From Desulfotomaculum sp. (lineage in GTDB: Bacteria; Bacillota; Desulfotomaculia; Desulfotomaculales; Nap2-2B): 53,899 nucleotides of DNA. Made by a program: the position numbers and the translations under genes. Under the pieces are notes generated by a model that was given only the letters and a program-made list of their open reading frames with translations, searched no databases and was not told the origin of the DNA. Below, piece after piece: positions 16,289-24,994 of this stretch (the first letter of the stretch is position 1; every line of letters begins with the position of its first letter). Where the stretch lies: positions 1-53,899 of the forward strand of contig DMZI01000027.1 in assembly GCA_003485325.1 (NCBI GenBank), in the 5' to 3' direction.

Positions 16289-17134
16289 ATGAACAACTTT
16301 AAAGCCTGGTTATTAATGGGCCTGCTTACAGTCCTGCTGGTTTTAATCGGAAATTTGATCAACGGCAGGTCCGGGGCTTTGCTTTTCTTTATTATTGCGC
16401 TGGCGATGAACTTTTTCAGCTACTTTTTCAGTGACAGGATAGCTATTTCAATGACCAGGTCAAAACCTGTGGCCGAACATGAGGCGCCCGAACTTTACGA
16501 TATAATACGTAATTTAACCACACGCGCGGGTCTGCCGATGCCGAAGGTCTACATCACACCTTCATCTCAACCCAACGCTTTCGCCACAGGCCGCAATCCT
16601 GCGCACTCCGCCGTGGCGGTTACCGAGGGACTGATGCAGATCCTCAACCGGAGCGAAATAGAAGGTGTTCTCGCGCACGAACTTGCCCACGTAAAGAACC
16701 GCGATGTCCTGATTGGAACAATCGCGGCGACAATAGCAGGCGCTATAACCATGATCGCCCATATGCTTCAGTGGGGCCTTATCTTCGGCGGAGGCGACGA
16801 GGATAACGATAACGGTTTCCTGGGTCTTGCCGCGACTTTACTGATGATTATCCTGGCGCCATTGGCAGCGACTTTAATTCAGCTTTCCATTTCAAGGACG
16901 AGGGAATTCCAGGCGGACGCCGCGGGAGCACGCATAGCGGGGCATGCCGGTGGGCTGGCCAACGCCCTTTTAAAGCTGGAACGGGCGGCCAGCCGCATCC
17001 CGATGCAGGTTAACCCCGCCGCTTCGCACATGTTTATTATCAACCCGCTTTCCGGCGAGTCATTTACCCGCCTTTTCAGCACCCATCCGCCGATTGCGGA
17101 GCGCGTCAGAAGATTAGAGGAGCTCAAGTTTTAA
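16289..17134 (+). CDS. htpX: HtpX-type membrane zinc metalloprotease (M48)
   Basis: Predicted integral membrane protease for quality control of membrane proteins. It has two N-terminal membrane segments (about 6-23 and 30-48), the zinc site HELAH (130-134), and two further hydrophobic segments (about 140-157 and 178-198), followed by the third zinc ligand near REFQADAAG. I chose ATG 16289 (281 residues) because the earlier in-frame TTG at 16277 directly abuts the AGGAGG and leaves no spacing; the family N-terminus also fits the ATG. Its last 11 bases overlap the convergent asnB. Confidence 0.92.
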   Translation: MNNFKAWLLMGLLTVLLVLIGNLINGRSGALLFFIIALAMNFFSYFFSDRIAISMTRSKPVAEHEAPELYDIIRNLTTRAGLPMPKVYITPSSQPNAFATGRNPAHSAVAVTEGLMQILNRSEIEGVLAHELAHVKNRDVLIGTIAATIAGAITMIAHMLQWGLIFGGGDEDNDNGFLGLAATLLMIILAPLAATLIQLSISRTREFQADAAGARIAGHAGGLANALLKLERAASRIPMQVNPAASHMFIINPLSGESFTRLFSTHPPIAERVRRLEELKF

Positions 17135-18971
17135 TCACAACTTTATATTCCCGCAGCCAAAGATCGATTTGGATAAGGTAGGCGAAAAGCTGCGCGCCGC
17201 CCATGAGCTGGCTGAACCACGCCGGGTTGAAGTCCGCTGCATCCGAGGCTATTATTTTCTCCAGGACAGGCCTGTCAAGCAGGCGTCCCAGCGGTGAGGC
17301 AGGATCATTGAGAATATCCGCCAGCCAATCACGGACTGCCGCAAGGTAACCCGGATGGTGTGTTTTTGGATAAGGGCTTTTTTTGCGCCAGAGTACTTGA
17401 TCAGGCAGTACACCGGCCAGCGCCCGGCGTAAGATGCCTTTTTCCATGTTGTCGCAGCTTTTCATCGTCCAGGGAATATTCCAGGCGTACTCCACCAGAC
17501 GGTGATCACAAAAAGGGACGCGCACTTCAAGACCTGCAGCCATACTCATCCGGTCCTTCCGGTCCAGAAGCACCGGCATAAACCTCGTCATAGTAAGGAA
17601 TAGCATTTTGCGCGACCTCGCTTCCAGGTAATCCTCTCCCGGTAAGACAGGCACTTCCTCTAACGCCTCTTCAAACCTGCGGGCAACATATTCCTGGGGC
17701 TTGATAAGTTCGCGGAGTTCGGGAGAAAGGATGTTTGCCCGTTCCGAAACCATACGTATCCAGGGAAAAGTTTCGGCGTCAAGATCCTTCTCGCTGTGCA
17801 GCCACGGATAACCTCCGAAAATCTCATCCGCGCACTCTCCGGACAATGCTACCGTAGCTTCCTTTTTTATTTCCTTGCTGAATAGATATAAAGAAGCGTC
17901 AATATCAGCCATGCCGGGAAGGTCGCGGGCTGTTACGGCTCTGGTTAATGCGTCCACCAATCCGGGTGTATCGATTGTCACATGGTGGTGCTTTGTGCCG
18001 AGGTAGCCGGAAATCATCAAAGCCCACTGCGTGTCAGGATCCGGCTGGAAGTAGTTTGGCCTGAAATAAAGATCATTTTCAAGATAATCTATCGAATAGG
18101 TATGCAAAGGACCTCTTCCTGACCGTGTATAGGCATCTGCGGCAAAAGCCGAGATCGCGCTTGAATCTATACCACCGGAAAGAAATACGCAGACAGGCAC
18201 ATCCGAGATCAGCTGACGCTTTACCGTATCTTCCAGAAGCTCGCGCACCCTTTGTATGCCGGTATTCAGCGTATCTTCAAACGGCCTGCTTTCCAGGGAC
18301 CAGTACTGCTGCAGTTGAATACCACCTTGATGGCAGACAAGGCAGTATCCCGGTTTAAGTTCTTCTATCCCCCGGAATACGCCGCATCCGGGCGTCCTGG
18401 CCGGTCCCATTACAAATATCTCAGCCAGGCCCTGAGCGTCTATCTCCGGTTTAACCAACGGATGAGCAAGCAGTGATTTTAGCTCCGATCCGAATAAAAA
18501 AGCGCTGCCGCGTTGAGCATAAAAAAACGGTTTTACTCCCAGCCGGTCACGGGCGCAAAAAAGCCTTTGCCTGGCCTCATCCCAGACGGCAAAGGCGAAA
18601 ATCCCGTTAAACCGCCTTATACAATCAGCATCCCACTCAATAAAAGAAAGCAGAAGCGCTTCAGTATCCGAATACCCCTCAAACATATAACCGCGGGACT
18701 CCAGTTCCTGTCGCAGTTCAGCGGTATTATACAGTTCCCCGTTATATACCAGGATATATTTATGAGCGCCTTTCTGCCGGACCATAGGCTGGCCCCCGCC
18801 TTCCGGGTCAACAACGGTCAACCTGCGGTGAGCCAGGACAGCTGCAGGCGATACCCAAATGCCGGCGGCGTCCGGCCCGCGAAAAGAGTGTGTTTTATTC
18901 ATCTCTTCAACGATAGGTTGTTTAACTGTCAGATCTATCCCCCAATTTATCCAGCCCGTTATTCCACACAT
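17124..18971 (-). CDS. asnB: Asparagine synthase (glutamine-hydrolysing)
   Basis: Predicted class II glutamine amidotransferase that makes asparagine from aspartate, ATP and glutamine. It has 615 residues. Cys2 is the glutaminase nucleophile (MCGITGW), followed by RGPDAAGIW (31-39) and the NGELYN loop (77-82). The synthetase domain has the PP-loop SGGIDSS at about 265-271 and GECADEIFGGYPW. The start is ATG after ATGGAGGG. It is convergent with htpX and divergent from the glutamine-synthetase-like gene. Similar proteins also amidate cell-wall or antibiotic precursors, but nothing nearby suggests this. Confidence 0.92.
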   Translation of the reverse strand: MCGITGWINWGIDLTVKQPIVEEMNKTHSFRGPDAAGIWVSPAAVLAHRRLTVVDPEGGGQPMVRQKGAHKYILVYNGELYNTAELRQELESRGYMFEGYSDTEALLLSFIEWDADCIRRFNGIFAFAVWDEARQRLFCARDRLGVKPFFYAQRGSAFLFGSELKSLLAHPLVKPEIDAQGLAEIFVMGPARTPGCGVFRGIEELKPGYCLVCHQGGIQLQQYWSLESRPFEDTLNTGIQRVRELLEDTVKRQLISDVPVCVFLSGGIDSSAISAFAADAYTRSGRGPLHTYSIDYLENDLYFRPNYFQPDPDTQWALMISGYLGTKHHHVTIDTPGLVDALTRAVTARDLPGMADIDASLYLFSKEIKKEATVALSGECADEIFGGYPWLHSEKDLDAETFPWIRMVSERANILSPELRELIKPQEYVARRFEEALEEVPVLPGEDYLEARSRKMLFLTMTRFMPVLLDRKDRMSMAAGLEVRVPFCDHRLVEYAWNIPWTMKSCDNMEKGILRRALAGVLPDQVLWRKKSPYPKTHHPGYLAAVRDWLADILNDPASPLGRLLDRPVLEKIIASDAADFNPAWFSQLMGGAQLFAYLIQIDLWLREYKVVIKT

Positions 18972-19196
18972 GGCAAACCCTCCATTTTTATGTAAATTTT
19001 ACTCAGCGCGCGGATATGATCCGACATATCATCTAACCTTCATTGGTTTTCTTATCCTATGCGGCGCCTTTATAAATATGAAGCTTAAAAGAAGAGGTAA
19101 ATTCTGTATCAAAACTTAAAAACTATTGACTTTAGAACTACTTTGTGGAAAAAGTAAATTTAATAACAGTTACAAATCCGCCAAGTTTTTTATACC

Positions 19197-19248
19197 GACG
19201 AAGACGTCTTAAACAGGTCAAAGATGACCTGAATTAAGGCGTTTTTTT
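19197..19248 (+). promoter_or_regulatory. Attenuator-like leader of the glutamine-synthetase-like gene
   Basis: A strong intrinsic terminator lies 80 bases before the gene: CGTCTTAA (19205-19212) pairs with TTAAGGCG (19234-19241), topped by AGGTC/GACCT with the six-base loop AAAGAT (19220-19225), then seven T. A competing upstream hairpin GACG-AAGA-CGTC (19197-19208), which can also be drawn as GAC with a GAAGAC hexaloop, uses the same CGTC as the terminator base. Mutually exclusive hairpins, with A at loop position 1 and G at position 4 of the second loop, resemble ANTAR-antiterminator targets. It could also be a plain terminator of an upstream transcript, though no plus-strand gene is close. 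Confidence 0.6.
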
Positions 19249-19330
19249 GTTTTTCCTCAAAGAAAGGAGAGTAGTTGCAGGTAAACCGGTCAATTAATTA
19301 TTAAAATATTAATTCAAGGAGGAAGATAAT

Positions 19331-20665
19331 ATGAAGCCTGAAGAAGCGCTGCAGTACATTAAAGATAACGGCATAAGCGCAATCCACCTGAAATTCAATC
19401 AGCTCCCCGGCCCAAGTCAGCATTTAGTGGTAACGGCCCGGGAACTAGACGCTGCGGATAACACCGCGGGCGATATTTTTACAAAGGGTATCAGTAAAAA
19501 CAACCTGCTTCTTATTCCGGATCCGAATACAGCTGTATTGGATCCCGTCTGCGAAGAGCCTACACTGACAATGATCTGTGATATTGTCGATCCTTTAACT
19601 AAAAAACCTTCTCCTAAAGACCCGCGCTATATAGCCAAAAAGGCCGAACAATACCTTAAAGCGACAGGGTTAGCCGAAGTATGCTGTTTTGGCCCGAAAG
19701 CGGAATTTTTCATTTTTGATGAAGCGGAATGGAACAACAGAAAAGAGGAATTTTCCGGTCCCAGGCCGCCTTTAAAAGATGGTTCTTCCCCGCATCCTCC
19801 GCAAAGCCTGACAGATGATCTGTGCCGGGAGATCATGCTGGCTACAGAAAAGGCAGGCATCAAAGGAGAGATGCATCTTCACGGAACAGTTTCAGGAAAA
19901 CAGGCAAAAATTAATTTGAAATTCGGCAGCCTTACCCAGATAGCTGATCAAATTACGCTGTATAAATATATCGTTAAAAATGTGGCCAGAAAGCAGAACA
20001 AATTAGCTACTTTCATGCCCAAACCCCTTGCAGGCGCCAGCGGCAGCAGTATGCATACACAGGTCAGCCTGTGGAAGAATAACATCAACCTGTTTTACGA
20101 TCCGTCGGGGTATGCCCTCCTTTCCAAAAACGCCAAGTACTTTATAGGCGGTTTGCTTAAACACGCGGCATCTTTGATGGCTTTCTGCGCCCCGACGACC
20201 AACTCATACAAAAAACTCGTCCCGGTTGATCAGGCGCCGGTAAATCTGATTTACTCGCAGATTAACAGTTCGGCTGCAATCAGGATACCCGTATACTCCG
20301 AAAACCTTAAATCGAAATGGGTCGAATTCATGCCTGCCGACTGCTCCTGCAACCCCTACCTGGCATTCTCAGCCATGCTTTTAGCAGGCCTTGACGGTAT
20401 ACATAACAAGATCGACCCGGGTAATCCCGTTGATCAGGAACTCCATGAACTACCACCCCTGGCGGCAGAAAGAATATCAAGACTGCCTCGATCTCTGCAG
20501 GAATCACTGGACGCGCTTGAAAAGGATCATTCTTTCCTTTTCTGCGGCGATGTTTTTACCCGGGATGTAATCAATGAATGGATTCAAATTAAGAGAGAAA
20601 ATGAAATAGAGGAAGTCAGAACAAGACCGCATCCTTATGAATACGATCTTTACTTTGACGTTTAA
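19331..20665 (+). CDS. Glutamine synthetase-like protein, catalytically degenerate
   Basis: A 444-residue relative of type I glutamine synthetase, the same length as the Bacillus enzyme and alignable end to end (ATFMPKPL, NSYKKLVP, AAIRIP, NPYLAFSAMLLAGLDGI). Most catalytic residues are changed. The metal pair EPE is KAE (K123, E125); the two Glu of HEVxxGQxE are T186 and K193; R and E of KRLVPGYEAP are K295 and Q301; R of QNRS is S313; the Arg two places after E332 is M334; and the D50/S53 loop is lost. H242 and E332 remain. It is intact and follows GGAGG, so it is probably made and used for something other than glutamine synthesis, such as regulation or another ligase reaction. A truncated nadE follows. 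Confidence 0.85.
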   Translation: MKPEEALQYIKDNGISAIHLKFNQLPGPSQHLVVTARELDAADNTAGDIFTKGISKNNLLLIPDPNTAVLDPVCEEPTLTMICDIVDPLTKKPSPKDPRYIAKKAEQYLKATGLAEVCCFGPKAEFFIFDEAEWNNRKEEFSGPRPPLKDGSSPHPPQSLTDDLCREIMLATEKAGIKGEMHLHGTVSGKQAKINLKFGSLTQIADQITLYKYIVKNVARKQNKLATFMPKPLAGASGSSMHTQVSLWKNNINLFYDPSGYALLSKNAKYFIGGLLKHAASLMAFCAPTTNSYKKLVPVDQAPVNLIYSQINSSAAIRIPVYSENLKSKWVEFMPADCSCNPYLAFSAMLLAGLDGIHNKIDPGNPVDQELHELPPLAAERISRLPRSLQESLDALEKDHSFLFCGDVFTRDVINEWIQIKRENEIEEVRTRPHPYEYDLYFDV

Positions 20666-20713
20666 TTTTACAATTAATAGAAAAACACAGAAGAAGAAAG
20701 GCTTTTTACACGG

Positions 20714-21295
20714 ATGAAAATTGCTTTGGCGCAACTCAACCCCATAATCGGCAACATAAAGTATAACGCAGCTAAAATCTCGCGGATAATCAAGATTTGC
20801 CGCAACCAAAACGTAGATCTGGCAATTTTCCCGGAACTGGCATTGACGGGTTACCCGCCCCGTGATCTTTTATTTCGTGAAGACTTCTTAAAAGAGGTTG
20901 AGATCGCTCTTCAAAAATATATCACCCCCTACAGTGAGGATGTGGGGATTATTATCGGCACACCGGTCAGGGAAAACGGGAATCTTTATAATTCGGCGCT
21001 GCTCTATGCCCACGGTTCTTTGGCAGGCCGTCAGGACAAGACCCTTCTTCCGGACTACGACGTGTTTGACGAAAGCAGGTATTTCAAGTCGGGTATTAAT
21101 CACAAACCTGTTTTATTTAAGGGAGTTAAGCTCGGGTTAACTGTCTGTGAAGACATCTGGAACGATAAGGATTATTGGAACAGGCATCTTTACCCTGTTG
21201 ACCCCGTTGAAAGGACCGTTTGGACACATGATGGGTGTTTTTGTCGTTACGCCAGTACCTTATATTGCCGCTATTGCCTATATCCTCCAGATTAA
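20714..21295 (+). pseudogene. nadE: nadE fragment: N-terminal glutaminase part of NAD synthetase
   Basis: The first ~170 codons match glutamine-dependent NAD synthetase, including the amidase triad: Glu in LAIFPELALTGYPPRDLL, Lys in GRQDKTLLPDYDVF and Cys in LGLTVCEDIWND. Similarity stops after YPVDPVE (about 21210) and the frame runs out 28 codons later at 21295. The rest of the glutaminase domain and the whole ATP-using synthetase domain are missing. Just after the break another frame has a hydrophobic stretch (GVFVVTPVPYIAAIAYI) of unknown origin, so the 3' end was probably lost by a deletion or rearrangement. It is 48 bases downstream of the glutamine-synthetase-like gene. Confidence 0.8.
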
Positions 21296-21468
21296 CCTCT
21301 TCTCCCGGCCTGCCCTCTCCGGCATGCTATGCCGCAGTCCAGGTCAAATGACCTGCCGATCCTAAGCCCATTCACGTTTTTTATAACAGGACTGCAAATT
21401 GTGTTTGCCCGGCCATTGCATAAATATATTTCTTCTATCCGATAATAAAAAGTAAAGGGGGTGTAATA

Positions 21469-21693
21469 TTGAAAACTCTTAGTAAAACGGCGCTTGTTCT
21501 TGTAATCATAGGCGCTATAAACTGGCTGCTCGTCGGACTATTTCAGTGGGATTTGGTATCCGCTCTTTTCGGCCCGGGGCCAGTCAGAATTTCTTCCATT
21601 CTCAGCAGAGTTATTTACACCATTGTAGGCCTGGGCGGTTTATATCTTATACCTATGCTGGTTTCAAGGGAAAACAGGCAAACAGTAGAATAA
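21469..21693 (+). CDS. DUF378 small membrane protein
   Basis: Protein of 74 residues with two membrane segments (about 8-26 and 45-64) and the family motif GAINWLLVGLFQWDLV. DUF378 proteins are common in Firmicutes and have no known function. The start is TTG at 21469 after AAAGGGGGTG. A hairpin follows the gene at 21718-21741. It is one of few intact genes in a stretch containing a truncated nadE and a broken spl. Confidence 0.85.
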   Translation: MKTLSKTALVLVIIGAINWLLVGLFQWDLVSALFGPGPVRISSILSRVIYTIVGLGGLYLIPMLVSRENRQTVE

Positions 21694-21717
21694 ATAACCG
21701 GCAGCTCTTTTTCCTAA

Positions 21718-21741
21718 ACGTGGGTTTTAAAAAACCTACGT
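21718..21741 (+). terminator. Hairpin after the DUF378 gene
   Basis: ACGTGGGTT and AACCTACGT form a nine-pair stem (one G-U) around TTAAAA. The T-run after it is weak (ATTAATTTATATT), so termination is plausible but not certain. Confidence 0.4.
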
Positions 21742-21780
21742 ATTAATTTATATTCAGAAAAAAATAAAAGGTATAAAAAA

Positions 21781-22700
21781 ATGGCTTTCATACCCAAAAA
21801 AGTTTTTTTTGAGCCTGAATCTTTAAAATACCCCCTTGGTGAAAAATTGCTGCGTTTCTTCGAAAAAAAAGGGGCGCCGGTTGCTTTCACCGCATCTCAC
21901 AACAGACTCCCCGGCTATCCTCGCCGCCACCACAGGGAAAGTTACCTCGAAGGCAAAAAAACTCTGGTGGTCGGCGTCCGCCGGACGTTATCCTTCGCAT
22001 CCTGCAGGCCTTCGGCAAATTATCAGCTCCCCCTGGTAACAAGCTGCCCCGGCCAGTGTGAATATTGTTACCTGATGACCAACCTGGGTAAAACTCCCTA
22101 TATCCGTGTCTATGTAAATCTGGAAGAAATCCTGTCTGCCGCAGGCGAATATATAAATACGGCAAAGAAAGTTATGCAAACTTTCGTTTCGTAACCAAAT
22201 TTCCTGATATCGATACACTTCTTGACGCCGACCACAGAGGAAAAACCAGGTTTCGTGTAAGCATAAACCCCGACACCCTGATTAAAAAATTTGAGCATGC
22301 CACACCTGTTTTGTCGGTCCGGCTGGCTACCGCTAAAAAAGCGGCTGAAGCCGGATACCCTGTAGGATTTCTCGTAGCCCCGGTAATTGCTGTTGACGGG
22401 TGGAAAAGACACTACCAGGAACTTTTCAGTAAAGCTTCCAGCGTTTTGAAGGATTATAAAGAAGGGCTTACTTTTGAATTTATCAGCCACCGCTTTACGA
22501 AAAGGGCCAAGGCTGCCATTCTGGATGTTTTTCCGGAAACCGAACTGGAACTGGACGAACAATCAAGGATTTTTAAATTTGGCCAGTTCGGTTACGGGAA
22601 ATACATTTACACGGAAGAACTTTTTCAGGAAATAAAAACTTTTTTAACCTCTCTTACCGAAAAGCATTTCCCCGGCGCGCGCATCGAATATTTTGTCTGA
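21781..22700 (+). pseudogene. splB: Spore photoproduct lyase, disrupted
   Basis: Remains of the radical SAM enzyme that repairs the UV spore photoproduct in germinating spores. The first part (21781-22194) carries the cluster motif CPGQCEYC (C89, C93, C96) and the following CYLMTNLGKTPYIR, then goes out of frame and stops at 22194. The second part continues in another frame from about 22161 (FRFVTKFPDID, then HRGKTRFRVSINPDTL) to FPGARIEYFV at 22700. About 30 residues expected between NLEEILSAAGEYI and FRFVTK are absent, so there was a deletion as well as a frameshift. The gene supports descent from an endospore former. Confidence 0.85.
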
Positions 22701-22726
22701 TGTAACTACTAAAAACTAATTTGCAT

Positions 22727-23620
22727 TTAGATCAGAAGGCGTTTGAGATCGTACCGCCGGGTGAAAAACCCCGCCATGAGATCCCCCTTTTGCTGAAGGC
22801 GCGGCCAGACGGAGTAAATGTTAAACTGGGACGGAACTATGCAGCCCCGGGCTGCTTCCTCCCAGGAAAGCGGCGCCGAAACCGGCGCTTCCGCAATGGG
22901 CCGCAGGCTGTAAGGGAAAACCATTGTACGACCCCGGGCATTCTGAAGATAATCCAGGTAGACCTTGCCCGTCCTGTTACTAATTTTATGCTCCAATGTA
23001 ACTTTGTCGGGTACCGCGTCCAGCACGGCGCGGGAAATTTTACGCGCCGCAAGGGTAGTTTCTTTAAATGTGCAGTTTGGCGTGACCGGAACAAAAAGGT
23101 GCATCCCCGTGGCCCCGGATGTTTTTGGCCAGGCGTCCATCTTAAGTTCCTGCAATACCTGCCTGAGAATAAGCGCAACATCCAGGCAGTTTTGAAAAGT
23201 CGCCGGAGGTTCGGGATCCAAGTCGAAAACCATAATATCGGGATAATCAATCGAGCCTGCTTTAGATAACCAGGCGTGTATTTCAATGCACCCCTGGTTG
23301 ATCAGCCAGAGGAGGCTCTTTCGATCGGTTACTACAGCATAGTTTACTTCCTTGCCGGCATGCCGGTGATAAACAGTTACCGAACGCAGCCACCCGGGAG
23401 CATATTCAGGAATTTCTTTTTGGTAGAACGACTTTCCGTCAATACCGTCAGGATACCTTTTCATAACCAGAGGACGGCCGTCAAGCCAGGGAAGGATATA
23501 TTTGCCCACTAGCATGTAATAGGCAATAACATCACTTTTGGTTATCGCCTTTTGCGGAAAGAAAAGCTTTTCCGGCCTGGTGATCAAAGATCCGTCGACG
23601 GTATCCGGCGCAAGATCCAT
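22727..23620 (-). CDS. ligD: LigD-type polymerase/primase domain protein
   Basis: Predicted stand-alone polymerase domain of the LigD family (archaeo-eukaryotic primase fold), which fills or extends ends in Ku-dependent end joining. It has 297 residues from ATG 23620. Features are KLFFPQ near the start, the catalytic metal motif MVFDLDPEPP, SGATGMHLFVPV and DYLQNARGRTMVFPYSLR, all typical. An open frame extends 19 codons further upstream, but those lie in repeat copy D; AGGGGTTG precedes the ATG. It follows ku with the repeat fragment between them. No ligase or nuclease domain is fused or adjacent, so a ligase must come from elsewhere. Confidence 0.9.
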   Translation of the reverse strand: MDLAPDTVDGSLITRPEKLFFPQKAITKSDVIAYYMLVGKYILPWLDGRPLVMKRYPDGIDGKSFYQKEIPEYAPGWLRSVTVYHRHAGKEVNYAVVTDRKSLLWLINQGCIEIHAWLSKAGSIDYPDIMVFDLDPEPPATFQNCLDVALILRQVLQELKMDAWPKTSGATGMHLFVPVTPNCTFKETTLAARKISRAVLDAVPDKVTLEHKISNRTGKVYLDYLQNARGRTMVFPYSLRPIAEAPVSAPLSWEEAARGCIVPSQFNIYSVWPRLQQKGDLMAGFFTRRYDLKRLLI

Positions 23621-23636
23621 AAAAGCAACCCCTACT

Positions 23637-23692
23637 CTGAAAATTAACTTGAAATTAACTTGCATTAGGAAGGTCAACTGAGGTGCGTGCTC
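23637..23692 (+). repeat. Dispersed repeat, left-end fragment (copy D)
   Basis: This is the left end of the MITE-like family (CTGAAAATTAACTTG, then TTGCATTAGGAAGGTCAACTG) with a small internal duplication of AAATTAACTTG. It lies between ku and ligD and touches the ku stop codon. The preceding CCTACT is shared with the flank of copy C before the S58 peptidase gene. Confidence 0.65.
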
Positions 23693-24488
23693 AAGAACCG
23701 GTCATAGCAGGCTTTGCCTTTTCACCCTTGATTTTTTCCAGACTCAACCTCAAGGTTTCCGTCAAATCGATCAGGTTGTCTTTAACTGGTTCGGGGGGCG
23801 CCTCAAACTTTTCATCGGCGATCTTCCTTTGAATATAACCTTTTAATGTCTCCCTGAAATTATCCTGGTACTTTTTTGGCTCAAAGGGAGAAGTCAGCGA
23901 ATCGATCAAAAGTTTAGCCATGGACAGCTCTTTTTCCGTAATCCGGTCAGGGAATAAATCCAGAGCCTCCGGTTGTTTTATCTCATCGGGATAGTAAATC
24001 GTGGAAAGGGAGAGCGTATTTTTTCCATAGACTCTGATCGCTGCAATGTTTTCTTTTGTGGACAGGACAACCCTGGCCATAGCTGCGCGGTTGCTGTCCA
24101 GCATAGCTTTAAGCAGCAGGGCGTACGGTTTTTCGCCTCCCTCTCCCGGAGCAAGATAATAGCTTTTTTTAAAGTAGATAGGGTCAATTTCTTCCGGATC
24201 AATAAATTCGGAGATCTCGATCTGTTTTGCCTTCAGCTTTGGAATCTCCCTCAATTCCTCTTCAGTAAAACCCACAAATTGACCCGGGGCAAATTCAAAG
24301 CTTTTTAAAATATCATCCTGTGTAATTTCCTTTTCGCAAACTTCGCAAAACTTCCGGTATTGGACAGGATGCCCACATCCCTTGTGGGTCAGTGTAAAAC
24401 TGATGCTTTTGGGCTGAGTGGCTGCGTAAAGCTTAACAGGAACAGATACCAGACCAAAGGTTACAAATCCCTTCCAAAGAGGACGCAT
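23691..24488 (-). CDS. ku: Ku protein, non-homologous end joining
   Basis: Predicted bacterial Ku, a homodimeric ring that binds double-strand DNA ends and recruits LigD. It has 265 residues, starting MRPLWKGFVTFGLVSVPVKLY, with a zinc-like CGHP...CEVC element (about 38-52), the core beta-barrel (EEIDPIYFKKSYYLAPGEGG) and a short basic/acidic C-terminal tail. The start is ATG after GGAGGGGG. It forms a pair with the LigD polymerase downstream. In spore formers such genes often serve repair in germinating spores, and a broken spl lies on the other side of ligD. Confidence 0.95.
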   Translation of the reverse strand: MRPLWKGFVTFGLVSVPVKLYAATQPKSISFTLTHKGCGHPVQYRKFCEVCEKEITQDDILKSFEFAPGQFVGFTEEELREIPKLKAKQIEISEFIDPEEIDPIYFKKSYYLAPGEGGEKPYALLLKAMLDSNRAAMARVVLSTKENIAAIRVYGKNTLSLSTIYYPDEIKQPEALDLFPDRITEKELSMAKLLIDSLTSPFEPKKYQDNFRETLKGYIQRKIADEKFEAPPEPVKDNLIDLTETLRLSLEKIKGEKAKPAMTGS

Positions 24489-24572
24489 TTTCCCCCTCCT
24501 GCAATAGATAAGCTATAATTATCCGGGGTTTAGTTTGCCCAAATCCTGCGTCATTAACAAAGGATAATAGAT

Positions 24573-24611
24573 GCAGCCATCCGTCCGGCCACAGGTCAGG
24601 CGGATGGCTGC
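24573..24611 (-). terminator. Hairpin between glnK and ku
   Basis: GCAGCCATCCG (24573-24583) and CGGATGGCTGC (24601-24611) form a perfect 11-bp stem just after the glnK stop. The T-run is poor on either strand, so it may stabilise the amtB-glnK transcript or terminate weakly. Confidence 0.5.
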
Positions 24612-24626
24612 TTGTAAAGAGTTTTT

Positions 24627-24965
24627 CTAAATGGCGTCGTTTCCCGTTTCACCTGTCCGGATACGAACAGCGCTGGTCACTGGATAGATAAAGATTTTAC
24701 CGTCTCCTGTCTGCTCGGTGCGCGCAGCCTTGGAAATAAGATTTACTACTTTGTCGACATCCTCATCCCTGATTACAATTTCTACCTTTATTTTGGGAAT
24801 AAGATTGATATTGTATTCAGCGCCCCTGTATACCTCAGTGTACCCTTTCTGCAGGCCGCAGCCAATCACCTGGGTTACGGTCATACCCTTGATACCGAAT
24901 TTGCCCAGTTCGTTCTTGACATCTTCCAGCTTTCCCGGACGTAAAACGCATTCTATCTTGGTCAT
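24627..24965 (-). CDS. glnK: PII nitrogen regulatory protein (GlnK/GlnB)
   Basis: Predicted trimeric PII signal protein that senses 2-oxoglutarate and ATP/ADP and blocks the ammonium channel. It has 112 residues. The T-loop reads KGYTEVYRGAEYN, retaining the Tyr equivalent to position 51, and the C-terminal signature GDGKIFIYPV is present. It is downstream of amtB by 29 bases with GGAGAG before its ATG, the reverse of the common glnK-amtB order but a known arrangement. It is probably co-transcribed with amtB under the leader at 26481-26616. Confidence 0.95.
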   Translation of the reverse strand: MTKIECVLRPGKLEDVKNELGKFGIKGMTVTQVIGCGLQKGYTEVYRGAEYNINLIPKIKVEIVIRDEDVDKVVNLISKAARTEQTGDGKIFIYPVTSAVRIRTGETGNDAI

Positions 24966-24994
24966 GCTATTAACTCTCCTTTCAAGAGAATCTT

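Noticed and set aside
23621..23677. N-terminal extension of the LigD polymerase
   Set aside because: These codons lie in repeat copy D; ATG 23620 has a ribosome site and matches the family start.
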